This document shows positions 13,130-25,399 of a stretch of 64,000 nt of DNA, piece by piece. The stretch covers positions 930,001 through 994,000 of the forward strand of contig OZ037889.1 of NCBI GenBank assembly GCA_964035575.1. Reading direction: 5' to 3'. The stretch comes from Rhynchopus sp. YZ270_cl-10 (Eukaryota; Euglenozoa; Diplonemea; Diplonemida; Diplonemidae). Position numbers and translations under genes: made by a program. Position 1 is the stretch's first letter; each line of letters begins with the position of its first letter. The notes beneath the pieces were generated by a model. It saw only the letters and a list, made by a program, of their open reading frames with translations. It was not told the origin of the DNA and made no database searches.

Positions 13130-16100
13130 GTTTTGGTCGCGTCCTTTTGCACACGTTTCAACGCGCTGTTTTGGTCGCGTCCTTTTGCACGCGTTTCAAC
13201 GCGCTGTTTTTATCGCGTTCTTTTGCACGCGTTTCAAGGCGCTGTTTTTATCGCGTCCTTTTGCACGCGTTTCAACGCGCTGTTTTGATCGCGTCCTTTT
13301 GCATGCGTTTCAACGCGCTGTTTTGATCGCGTCCTTTTGCACGCGTTTCAACGCGCTGTTTTGATCGCGTCCTTTTGCACGCGTTTCAACGCGCTGTTTT
13401 GGTCTCGTCCTTTTGCATGCGTTTCAACGCGCTGTTTTGATCGCGTCCTTTTGCACGCGTTTCAACGCGCTGTTTTGGTCTCGTCCTTTTGCATGCGTTT
13501 CAACGCGCTGTTTTGATCGCGTCCTTTTGCATGCGTTTCAACGCGCTGTTTTGGTCGCGTCCTTTTGCATGCGTTTCAACGCGCTGTTTTGGTCGCGTCC
13601 TTTTGCATGCGTTTCAACGCGCTGTTTTTATCGCGTCCTTTTGCATGCGTTTCAACGCGCTGTTTTGATCGCGTCCTTTTGCATGCGTTTCAACGCGCTG
13701 TTTTTATCGCGTCCTTTTGCATGCGTTTCAACGCGCTGTTTTGATCGCGTCCTTTTGCATGCGTTTCAACGCGCTGTTTTGATCGCGTCCTTTTGCATGC
13801 GTTTCAACGCGCTGTTTTGGTCGCGTCCTTTTGCATGCGTTTCAACGCGCTGTTTTGATCGCGTCCTTTTGCACGCGTTTCAACGCGCTGTTTTGGTCGC
13901 GTCCTTTTGCACGCGTTTCAACGCGCTGTTTTGGTCGCGTCCTTTTGCATGCGTTTCAACGCGCTGTTTTGATCGCGTCCTTTTGCATGCGTTTCAACGC
14001 GCTGTTTTGATCGCGTCCTTTTGCATGCGTTTCAACGCGCTGTTTTGGTCGCGTCCTTTTGCATGCGTTTCAACGCGCTGTTTTGGTCTCGTCCTTTTGC
14101 ATGCGTTTCAACGCGCTGTTTTGATCGCGTCCTTTTGCACGCGTTTCAACGCGCTGTTTTGGTCGCGTCCTTTTGCATGCGTTTCAACGCGCTGTTTTGG
14201 TCTCGTCCTTTTGCATGCGTTTCAACGCGCTGTTTTGATCGCGTCCTTTTGCACTCGTTTCAACGAGCTGTTTTGATCGCGTCCTTTTGCACGCGTTTCA
14301 ACGCGCTGTTTTGGTCGCGTCCTTTTGCACGCGTTTCAACGCGCTGTTTTGGTCGTGTCCTTTTGCATGCGTTTCAACGAGCTGTTTTGATCGCGTCCTT
14401 TTGCACGCGTTTCAACGCGCTGTTTTGGTCTCGTCCTTTTGCATGCGTTTCAACGCGCTGTTTTGATCGCGTCCTTTTGCATGCGTTTCAACGCGCTGTT
14501 TTGGTCGCGTCCTTTTGCATGCGTTTCAACGAGCTGTTTTGATCGCGTCCTTTTGCACGCGTTTCAACGCGCTGTTTTGATCGCGTCCTTTTGCATGCGT
14601 TTCAACGCGCTGTTTTGGTCGCGTCCTTTTGCACGCGTTTCAACGCGCTGTTTTGGTCGCGTCCTTTTGCATGCGTTTCAACGCGCTGTTTTGATCGCGT
14701 CCTTTTGCACGCGTTTCAACGCGCTGTTTTGGTCGCGTCCTTTTGCACGCGTTTCAACGCGCTGTTTTTATCGCGTTCTTTTGCACGCGTTTCAAGGCGC
14801 TGTTTTTATCGCGTCCTTTTGCATGCGTTTCAACGCGCTGTTTTGATCGCGTCCTTTTGCACGCGTTTCAACGCGCTGTTTTGATCGCGTCCTTTTGCAT
14901 GCGTTTCAACGCGCTGTTTTGATCGCGTCCTTTTGCACGCGTTTCAACGCGCTGTTTTGGTCTCGTCCTTTTGCATGCGTTTCAACGCGCTGTTTTGATC
15001 GCGTCCTTTTGCATGCGTTTCAACGCGCTGTTTTGATCGCGTCCTTTTGCATGCGTTTCAACGCGCTGTTTTTATCGCGTCCTTTTGCATGCGTTTCAAC
15101 GCGCTGTTTTGATCGCGTCCTTTTGCATGCGTTTCAACGCGCTGTTTTGATCGCGTCCTTTTGCACGCGTTTCAACGCGCTGTTTTGGTCGCGTCCTTTT
15201 GCATGCGTTTCAACGCGCTGTTTTGATCGCGTCCTTTTTGCATGCGTTTCAACGCGCTGTTTTTATCGCGTCCTTTTGCATGCGTTTCAACGCGCTGTTT
15301 TGATCGCGTCCTTTTTGCATGCGTTTCAACGCGCTGTTTTTATCGCGTCCTTTTGCATGCGTTTCAACGCGCTGTTTTGATCGCGTCCTTTTGCATGCGT
15401 TTCAACGCGCTGTTTTGGTCGCGTCCTTTTGCATGCGTTTCAACGCGCTGTTTTGATCGCGTCCTTTTGCATGCGTTTCAACGCGCTGTTTTGGTCGCGT
15501 CCTTTTGCACGCGTTTCAACGCGCTGTTTTGGTCGCGTCCTTTTGCACGCGTTTCAACGCGCTGTTTTGGTCGCGTCCTTTTGCATGCGTTTCAACGAGC
15601 TGTTTTGATCGCGTCCTTTTGCACGCGTTTCAACGCGCTGTTTTGATCGCGTCCTTTTGCATGCGTTTCAACGCGCTGTTTTTATCGCGTCCTTTTGCAT
15701 GCGTTTCAACGCGCTGTTTTGATCGCGTCCTTTTGCATGCGTTTCAACGCGCTGTTTTGGTCGCGTCCTTTTGCACGCGTTTCAACGCGCTGTTTTGGTC
15801 GCGTCCTTTTGCATGCGTTTCAACGCGCTGTTTTGGTCTAGTCCTTTTGCATGCGTTTCAACGCGCTGTTTTGATCGCGTCCTTTTGCATGCGTTTCAAC
15901 GTGCTGTTTTGGTCGCGTTCTTTTGCACTCGTTTCAACGCGCTGTTTTGGTCGCGTCCTTTTGCATGCGTTTCAACGCGCTGTTTTGATCGCGTCCTTTT
16001 GCATGCGTTTCAACGCGCTGTTTTGGTCGCGTCCTTTTGCACTCGTTTCAACGAGCTGTTTTGATCGCGTCCTTTTGCATGCGTTTCAACGAGCTGTTTT

Positions 16101-17128
16101 GATCGCGTCCTTTTGCACGCGTTTCAACGCGCTGTTTTGGTCTCGTCCTTTTGCATGCGTTTCAACGCTCTGTTTTGATCGCGTCCTTTTGCATGCGTTT
16201 CAACGAGCTGTTTTGATCGCGTCCTTTTGCACGCGTTTCAACGCGCTGTTTTGATCGCGTCCTTTTGCATGCGTTTCAACGCGCTGTTTTTATCGCGTCC
16301 TTTTGCATGCGTTTCAACGCGCTGTTTTGGTCGCGTCCTTTTGCACGCGTTTCAACGCGCTGTTTTGATCGCGTCCTTTTGCATGCGTTTCAACGCGCTG
16401 TTTTGGTCGCGTCCTTTTGCACACGTTTCAACGCGCTGTTTTGGTCGCGTCCTTTTGCACGCGTTTCAACGCGCTGTTTTTATCGCGTTCTTTTGCACGC
16501 GTTTCAACGCGCTGTTTTGATCGCGTCCTTTTGCATGCGTTTCAACGCGCTGTTTTGGTCGCGTCCTTTTGCACACGTTTCAACGCGCTGTTTTGGTCGC
16601 GTCCTTTTGCATGCGTTTCAACGCGCTGTTTTGATCGCGTCCTTTTGCATGCGTTTCAACGCGCTGTTTTGATCGCGTCCTTTTGCACGCGTTTCAACGC
16701 GCTGTTTTGGTCTCGTCCTTTTGCATGCGTTTCAACGCGCTGTTTTGATCGCGTCCTTTTGCATGCGTTTCAACGCGCTGTTTTGGTCGCGTCCTTTTGC
16801 ATGCGTTTCAACGAGCTGTTTTGATCGCGTCCTTTTGCACGCGTTTCAACGCGCTGTTTTGATCGCGTCCTTTTGCATGCGTTTCAACGCGCTGTTTTGG
16901 TCGCGTCCTTTTGCATGCGTTTCAACGAGCTGTTTTGATCGCGTCCTTTTGCACGCGTTTCAACGCGCTGTTTTGATCGCGTCCTTTTGCATGCGTTTCA
17001 ACGCGCTGTTTTTATCGCGTCCTTTTGCATGCGTTTCAACGCGCTGTTTTGGTCGCGTCCTTTTGCATGCGTTTCAACGCGCTGTTTTGGTCGCGTCCTT
17101 TTGCATGCGTTTCAACGAGCTGTTTTGA
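13130..17128 (+). repeat. Higher-order satellite block, copy 3
   Basis: This matches copy 1 at offsets of 10,528 and then about 10,453. The marker unit with five T residues occurs twice here (about 15,238 and 15,313), so this copy carries a two-unit local duplication that the others lack. A rare CTGTATTGG unit just upstream (12,671) is shared with 2,145 and 25,481, so the duplicated tract starts before this block. Confidence 0.85.
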
Positions 17129-19228
17129 TCGCGTCCTTTTGCACGCGTTTCAACGCGCTGTTTTGATCGCGTCCTTTTGCATGCGTTTCAACGCGCTGTT
17201 TTGGTCGCGTCCTTTTGCATGCGTTTCAACGAGCTGTTTTGATCGCGTCCTTTTGCACGCGTTTCAACGCGCTGTTTTGATCGCGTCCTTTTGCATGCGT
17301 TTCAACGCGCTGTTTTTATCGCGTCCTTTTGCACGCGTTTCAACGCGCTGTTTTGGTCGCGTCCTTTTGCATGCGTTTCAACGCGCTGTTTTGATCGCGT
17401 CCTCTTGCACGCGTTTCAACGCGCTGTTTTGGTCGCGTCCTTTTGCATGCGTTTCAACGCGCTGTTTTGGTCGCGTCCTTTTGCATGCGTTTCAACGTGC
17501 TGTTTTGGTCGCGTCCTTTTGCACGCGTTTCAACGCGCTGTTTTGGTCTCGTCCTTTTGCATGCGTTTCAACGCGCTGTTTTGATCGCGTCCTTTTGCAT
17601 GCGTTTCAACGTGCTGTTTTGGTCGCGTTCTTTTGCACTCGTTTCAACGAGCTGTTTTGATCGCGTCCTTTTGCACGCGTTTCAACGCGCTGTTTTGGTC
17701 GCGTCCTTTTGCACGCGTTTCAACGCGCTGTTTTGGTCGCGTCCTTTTGCATGCGTTTCAACGAGCTGTTTTGATCGCGTCCTTTTGCACGCGTTTCAAC
17801 GCGCTGTTTTGGTCTCGTCCTTTTGCATGCGTTTCAACGCGCTGTTTTGGTCGCGTCCTTTTGCATGCGTTTCAACGAGCTGTTTTGATCGCGTCCTTTT
17901 GCACGCGTTTCAACGCGCTGTTTTGATCGCGTCCTTTTGCATGCGTTTCAACGCGCTGTTTTTATCGCGTCCTTTTGCATGCGTTTCAACGCGCTGTTTT
18001 GGTCGCGTCCTTTTGCACGCGTTTCAACGCGCTGTTTTGATCGCGTCCTTTTGCACGCGTTTCAACGCGCTGTTTTGGTCGCGTCCTTTTGCACACGTTT
18101 CAACGCGCTGTTTTGGTCGCGTCCTTTTGCATGCGTTTCAACGCGCTGTTTTGGTCGCGTCCTTTTGCACACGTTTCAACGCGCTGTTTTGGTCGCGTCC
18201 TTTTGCATGCGTTTCAACGCGCTGTTTTGATCGCGTCCTTTTGCATGCGTTTCAACGCGCTGTTTTTATCGCGTTCTTTTGCACGCGTTTCAAGGCGCTG
18301 TTTTTATCGCGTCCTTTTGCATGCGTTTCAACGCGCTGTTTTGGTCGCGTCCTTTTGCATGCGTTTCAACGCGCTGTTTTGGTCGCGTCCTTTTGCACGC
18401 GTTTCAACGCGCTGTTTTGGTCGCGTCCTTTTGCATGCGTTTCAACGCGCTGTTTTTATCGCGTCCTTTTGCATGCGTTTCAACGCGCTGTTTTTATCGC
18501 GTCCTTTTGCATGCGTTTCAACGCGCTGTTTTTATCGCGTCCTTTTGCATGCGTTTCAACGCGCTGTTTTGGTCGCGTCCTTTTGCATGCGTTTCAACGC
18601 GCTGTTTTGATCGCGTCCTTTTGCATGCGTTTCAACGCGCTGTTTTTATCGCGTCCTTTTGCATGCGTTTCAACGCGCTGTTTTGATCGCGTCCTTTTGC
18701 ATGCGTTTCAACGCGCTGTTTTGATCGCGTCCTTTTGCATGCGTTTCAACGCGCTGTTTTGGTCGCGTCCTTTTGCACGCGTTTCAACGCGCTGTTTTGG
18801 TCGCGTCCTTTTGCATGCGTTTCAACGAGCTGTTTTGATCGCGTCCTTTTGCACGCGTTTCAACGCGCTGTTTTGGTCTCGTCCTTTTGCATGCGTTTCA
18901 ACGCGCTGTTTTGATCGCGTCCTTTTGCATGCGTTTCAACGCGCTGTTTTGGTCGCGTCCTTTTGCATGCGTTTCAACGCGCTGTTTTGATCGCGTCCTT
19001 TTGCATGCGTTTCAACGCGCTGTTTTGGTCGCGTCCTTTTGCATGCGTTTCAACGCGCTGTTTTGGTCTCGTCCTTTTGCATGCGTTTCAACGCGCTGTT
19101 TTGATCGCGTCCTTTTGCACGCGTTTCAACGCGCTGTTTTGGTCTCGTCCTTTTGCATGCGTTTCAACGCGCTGTTTTGATCCCGTCCTTTTGCACGCGT
19201 TTCAACGCGCTGTTTTGGTCGCGTCCTT

Positions 19229-22200
19229 TTGCATGCGTTTCAACGCGCTGTTTTGATCGCGTCCTTTTGCATGCGTTTCAACGCGCTGTTTTGGTCGCGT
19301 CCTTTTGCATGCGTTTCAACGAGCTGTTTTGATCGCGTCCTTTTGCACGCGTTTCAACGCGCTGTTTTGATCGCGTCCTTTTGCACGCGTTTCAACGCGC
19401 TGTTTTTATCGCGTTCTTTTGCACGCGTTTCAAGGCGTTGTTTTTATCGCGTCCTTTTGCACGCGTTTCAACGCGCTGTTTTGATCGCGTCCTTTTGCAT
19501 GCGTTTCAACGCGCTGTTTTGGTCTCGTCCTTTTGCATGCGTTTCAACGCGCTGTTTTGGTCTCGTCCTTTTGCATGCGTTTCAACGCGCTGTTTTGATC
19601 GCGTCCTTTTGCACGCGTTTCAACGCGCTGTTTTTATCGCGTTCTTTTGCACGCGTTTCAAGGCGTTGTTTTTATCGCGTCCTTTTGCACGCGTTTCAAC
19701 GCGCTGTTTTGATCGCGTCCTTTTGCACGCGTTTCAACGCGCTGTTTTGATCGCGTCCTTTTGCACGCGTTTCAACGCGCTGTTTTGGTCTCGTCCTTTT
19801 GCATGCGTTTCAACGCGCTGTTTTGATCGCGTCCTTTTGCACGCGTTTCAACGCGCTGTTTTGGTCTCGTCCTTTTGCATGCGTTTCAACGCGCTGTTTT
19901 GATCGCGTCCTTTTGCATGCGTTTCAACGCGCTGTTTTGGTCTCGTCCTTTTGCATGCGTTTCAACGCGCTGTTTTGGTCGCGTCCTTTTGCATGCGTTT
20001 CAACGCGCTGTTTTGATCGCGTCCTTTTGCATGCGTTTCAACGCGCTGTTTTGATCGCGTCCTTTTGCACGCGTTTCAACGCGCTGTTTTGATCGCGTCG
20101 TTTTGCACGCGTTTCAACGCGCTGTTTTGATCGCGTCCTTTTGCACGCGTTTCAACGCGCAGTTTTGATCGAGTCCTTTTGCCCGCGTTTCAACGCGCTG
20201 TTTTGATCGCGTCCTTTTGCACGCGTTTCAACGCGCTGTTTTGGTCGCGTCCTTTTGCATGCGTTTCAACGCGCTGTTTTGGTCGCGTCCTTTTGCACTC
20301 GTTTCAACGCGCTGTTTTGATCGCGTCCTTTTGCACGCGTTTCAACGCGCAGTTTTGATCGAGTCCTTTTGCCCGCGTTTCAACGCGCTGTTTTGATCGC
20401 GTCCTTTTGCATGCGTTTCAACGCGCTGTTTTGGTCTCGTCCTTTTGCATGCGTTTCAACGCGCTGTTTTGGTCGCGTCCTTTTGCACGCGTTTCAACGC
20501 GCTGTTTTGATCGCGTCCTTTTGCATGCGTTTCAACGCGCTGTTTTGATCGCGTCCTTTTGCACGCGTTTCAACGCGCAGTTTTGATCGAGTCCTTTTGC
20601 CCGCGTTTCAACGCGCTGTTTTGATCGCGTCCTTTTGCACGCGTTTCAACGCGCTGTTTTGATCGAGTCCTTTTGCCCGCGTTTCAACGCGCTGTTTTGA
20701 TCGCGTCCTTTTGCACGCGTTTCAACGCGCTGTTTTGGTCGCGTCCTTTTGCACGCGTTTCAACGCGCTGTTTTGATCGCGTCCTTTTGCACGCGTTTCA
20801 ACGCGCTGTTTTGGTCGCGTCCTTTTGCATGCGTTTCAACGCGCTGTTTTGGTCGCGTCCTTTTGCATGCGTTTCAACGCGCTGTTTTGATCGCGTCCTT
20901 TTGCATGCGTTTCAACGCGCTGTTTTGGTCGCGTCCTTTTGCATGCGTTTCAACGAGCTGTTTTGATCGCGTCCTTTTGCACGCGTTTCAACGCGCTGTT
21001 TTGATCGCGTCCTTTTGCACGCGTTTCAACGCGCTGTTTTTATCGCGTTCTTTTGCACGCGTTTCAAGGCGTTGTTTTTATCGCGTCCTTTTGCACGCGT
21101 TTCAACGCGCTGTTTTGATCGCGTCCTTTTGCATGCGTTTCAACGCGCTGTTTTGGTCTCGTCCTTTTGCATGCGTTTCAACGCGCTGTTTTGGTCTCGT
21201 CCTTTTGCATGCGTTTCAACGCGCTGTTTTGATCGCGTCCTTTTGCACGCGTTTCAACGCGCTGTTTTTATCGCGTTCTTTTGCACGCGTTTCAAGGCGT
21301 TGTTTTTATCGCGTCCTTTTGCACGCGTTTCAACGCGCTGTTTTGATCGCGTCCTTTTGCACGCGTTTCAACGCGCTGTTTTGATCGCGTCCTTTTGCAC
21401 GCGTTTCAACGCGCTGTTTTGGTCTCGTCCTTTTGCATGCGTTTCAACGCGCTGTTTTGATCGCGTCCTTTTGCACGCGTTTCAACGCGCTGTTTTGGTC
21501 TCGTCCTTTTGCATGCGTTTCAACGCGCTGTTTTGATCGCGTCCTTTTGCATGCGTTTCAACGCGCTGTTTTGGTCTCGTCCTTTTGCATGCGTTTCAAC
21601 GCGCTGTTTTGGTCGCGTCCTTTTGCATGCGTTTCAACGCGCTGTTTTGATCGCGTCCTTTTGCATGCGTTTCAACGCGCTGTTTTGATCGCGTCCTTTT
21701 GCACGCGTTTCAACGCGCTGTTTTGATCGCGTCGTTTTGCACGCGTTTCAACGCGCTGTTTTGATCGCGTCCTTTTGCACGCGTTTCAACGCGCAGTTTT
21801 GATCGAGTCCTTTTGCCCGCGTTTCAACGCGCTGTTTTGATCGCGTCCTTTTGCACGCGTTTCAACGCGCTGTTTTGGTCGCGTCCTTTTGCATGCGTTT
21901 CAACGCGCTGTTTTGGTCGCGTCCTTTTGCACTCGTTTCAACGCGCTGTTTTGATCGCGTCCTTTTGCACGCGTTTCAACGCGCAGTTTTGATCGAGTCC
22001 TTTTGCCCGCGTTTCAACGCGCTGTTTTGATCGCGTCCTTTTGCATGCGTTTCAACGCGCTGTTTTGGTCTCGTCCTTTTGCATGCGTTTCAACGCGCTG
22101 TTTTGGTCGCGTCCTTTTGCACGCGTTTCAACGCGCTGTTTTGATCGCGTCCTTTTGCACGCGTTTCAACGCGCAGTTTTGATCGAGTCCTTTTGCCCGC
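19229..22200 (+). repeat. 43-unit (1,634-bp) direct duplication in the satellite
   Basis: About 19,229-20,560 recurs at 20,863-22,200 with an offset of exactly 1,634 bp, which is 43 units. Rare markers occur in both halves: GCGTCGTTTTGC at about 20,097 and 21,731, CGCGCAGTTTT units, and GAGTCCTTTTGCCCG units. The same rare units occur at about 445-540 at the left end of the window, so this block family is distinct from the 4-kb blocks. Confidence 0.85.
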
Positions 22201-25200
22201 GTTTCAACGCGCTGTTTTGATCGCGTCCTTTTGCATGCGTTTCAACGCGCTGTTTTGGTCGCGTCCTTTTGCACGCGTTTCAACGCGCTGTTTTGATCGC
22301 GTCCTTTTGCACGCGTTTCAACGCGCTGTTTTGGTCGCGTCCTTTTGCACGCGTTTCAACGCGCTGTTTTGATCGAGTCCTTTTGCCCGCGTTTCAACGC
22401 GCTGTTTTGATCGAGTCCTTTTGCCCGCGTTTCAACGCGCTGTTTTGGTCGTGTCCTTTTGCATGCGTTTCAACGCGCTGTTTTGGTCGCGTCCTTTTGC
22501 ACGCGTTTCAACGCGCTGTTTTGGTCGCGTCCTTTTGCACGCGTTTCAACGCGCTGTTTTGATCGCGTCCTTTTGCATGCGTTTCAACGCGCTGTTTTGG
22601 TCTCGTCCTTTTGCATGCGTTTCAACGCGCTGTTTTGGTCGCGTCCTTTTGCATGCGTTTCAACGAGCTGTTTTGATCGCGTCCTTTTGCACGCGTTTCA
22701 ACGCGCTGTTTTGGTCTCGTCCTTTTGCATGCGTTTCAACGCGCTGTTTTGATCGCGTCCTTTTGCATGCGTTTCAACGCGCTGTTTTGGTCTCGTCCTT
22801 TTGCATGCGTTTCAACGCGCTGTTTTGATCGCGTCCTTTTGCACGCGTTTCAACGCGCTGTTTTGGTCTCGTCCTTTTGCATGCGTTTCAACGCGCTGTT
22901 TTGATCGCGTCCTTTTGCATGCGTTTCAACGCGCTGTTTTGGTCTCGTCCTTTTGCACGCGTTTCAACGCGCTGTTTTGATCGCGTCCTTTTGCATGCGT
23001 TTCAACGCGCTGTTTTTATCGCGTCCTTTTGCATGCGTTTCAACGCGCTGTTTTGGTCGCGTCCTTTTGCACGCGTTTCAACGCGCTGTTTTGATCGCGT
23101 CCTTTTGCACGCGTTTCAACGCGCTGTTTTGGTCGCGTCCTTTTGCACACGTTTCAACGCGCTGTTTTGGTCGCGTCCTTTTGCATGCGTTTCAACGCGC
23201 TGTTTTGGTCGCGTCCTTTTGCACACGTTTCAACGCGCTGTTTTGGTCGCGTCCTTTTGCATGCGTTTCAACGCGCTGTTTTGGTCGCGTCCTTTTGCAC
23301 GCGTTTCAACGCGCTGTTTTGGTCGCGTCCTTTTGCATGCGTTTCAACGCGCTGTTTTGGTCGCGTCCTTTTGCATGCGTTTCAACGCGCTGTTTTTATC
23401 GCGTTCTTTTGCACGCGTTTCAAGGCGCTGTTTTTATCGCGTCCTTTTGCATGCGTTTCAACGCGCTGTTTTGATCGCGTCCTTTTGCACGCGTTTCAAC
23501 GCGCTGTTTTGGTCGCGTCCTTTTGCATGCGTTTCAGCGCGCTGTTTTGGTCGCGTCCTTTTGCACGCGTTTCAACGCGCTGTTTTGGTCGCGTCCTTTT
23601 GCATGCGTTTCAACGCGCTGTTTTGGTCGCGTCCTTTTGCATGCGTTTCAACGCGCTGTTTTGATCGCGTCCTTTTGCATGCGTTTCAACGCGCTGTTTT
23701 TATCGCGTCCTTTTGCATGCGTTTCAACGCGCTGTTTTGATCGCGTCCTTTTGCATGCGTTTCAACGCGCTGTTTTGATCGCGTCCTTTTGCATGCGTTT
23801 CAACGCGCTGTTTTGGTCGCGTCCTTTTGCACGCGTTTCAACGCGCTGTTTTGGTCGCGTCCTTTTGCATGCGTTTCAACGAGCTGTTTTGATCGCGTCC
23901 TTTTGCACGCGTTTCAACGCGCTGTTTTGATCGCGTCCTTTTGCATGCGTTTCAACGCGCTGTTTTGGTCGCGTCCTTTTGCATGCGTTTCAACGCGCTG
24001 TTTTGATCGCGTCCTTTTGCATGCGTTTCAACGCGCTGTTTTGGTCTCGTCCTTTTGCATGCGTTTCAACGCGCTGTTTTGGTCGCGTCCTTTTGCATGC
24101 GTTTCAACGCGCTGTTTTGATCGCGTCCTTTTGCACGCGTTTCAACGCGCTGTTTTGGTCTCGTCCTTTTGCATGCGTTTCAACGCGCTGTTTTGGTCTC
24201 GTCCTTTTGCATGCGTTTCAACGCGCTGTTTTGATCGCGTCCTTTTGCACGCGTTTCAACGCGCTGTTTTGGTCTCGTCCTTTTGCATGCGTTTCAACGC
24301 GCTGTTTTGATCGCGTCCTTTTGCATGCGTTTCAACGCGCTGTTTTGGTCTCGTCCTTTTGCACGCGTTTCAACGCGCTGTTTTGATCGCGTCCTTTTGC
24401 ACGCGTTTCAACGCGCTGTTTTGATCGCGTCCTTTTGCATGCGTTTCAACGCGCTGTTTTGGTCGCGTCCTTTTGCATGCGTTTCAACGAGCTGTTTTGA
24501 TCGCGTCCTTTTGCACGCGTTTCAACGCGCTGTTTTGGTCTCGTCCTTTTGCATGCGTTTCAACGTGCTGTTTTGGTCGCGTTCTTTTGCACTCGTTTCA
24601 ACGCGCTGTTTTGATCGCGTCCTTTTGCATGCGTTTCAACGCGCTGTTTTGGTCGCGTCCTTTTGCATGCGTTTCAACGTGCTGTTTTGGTCGCGTTCTT
24701 TTGCACTCGTTTCAACGCGCTGTTTTGATCGCGTCCTTTTGCATGCGTTTCAACGTGCTGTTTTGGTCGCGTTCTTTTGTACTCGTTTCAACGCGCTGTT
24801 TTGATCGCGTCCTTTTGCACGCGTTTCAACGCGCTGTTTTGGTCTCGTCCTTTTGCATGCGTTTCAACGCGCTGTTTTGATCGCGTCCTTTTGCATGCGT
24901 TTCAACGAGCTGTTTTGATCGCGTCCTTTTGCACGCGTTTCAACGCGCTGTTTTGATCGCGTCCTTTTGCATGCGTTTCAACGCGCTGTTTTTATCGCGT
25001 CCTTTTGCATGCGTTTCAACGCGCTGTTTTGGTCGCGTCCTTTTGCACGCGTTTCAACGCGCTGTTTTGATCGCGTCCTTTTGCATGCGTTTCAACGCGC
25101 TGTTTTGGTCGCGTCCTTTTGCACGCGTTTCAACGCGCTGTTTTGATCGCGTCCTTTTGCACGCGTTTCAACGCGCTGTTTTGGTCGCGTCCTTTTGCAC

Positions 25201-25399
25201 ACGTTTCAACGCGCTGTTTTGGTCGCGTCCTTTTGCATGCGTTTCAACGCGCTGTTTTGGTCGCGTCCTTTTGCATGCGTTTCAACGCGCTGTTTTGGTC
25301 GCGTCCTTTTGCATGCGTTTCAACGCGCTGTTTTTATCGCGTCCTTTTGCATGCGTTTCAACGCTCTGTTTTGGTCGCGTCCTTTTGCACGCGTTTCAA

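Noticed and set aside
17443-18990. A 515-codon open frame, and dozens of others, within the satellite
   Set aside because: The 38-bp unit lacks + strand stops except in TTTTGATC units, so long frames arise automatically, rotate through all frames and start and end at arbitrary units.
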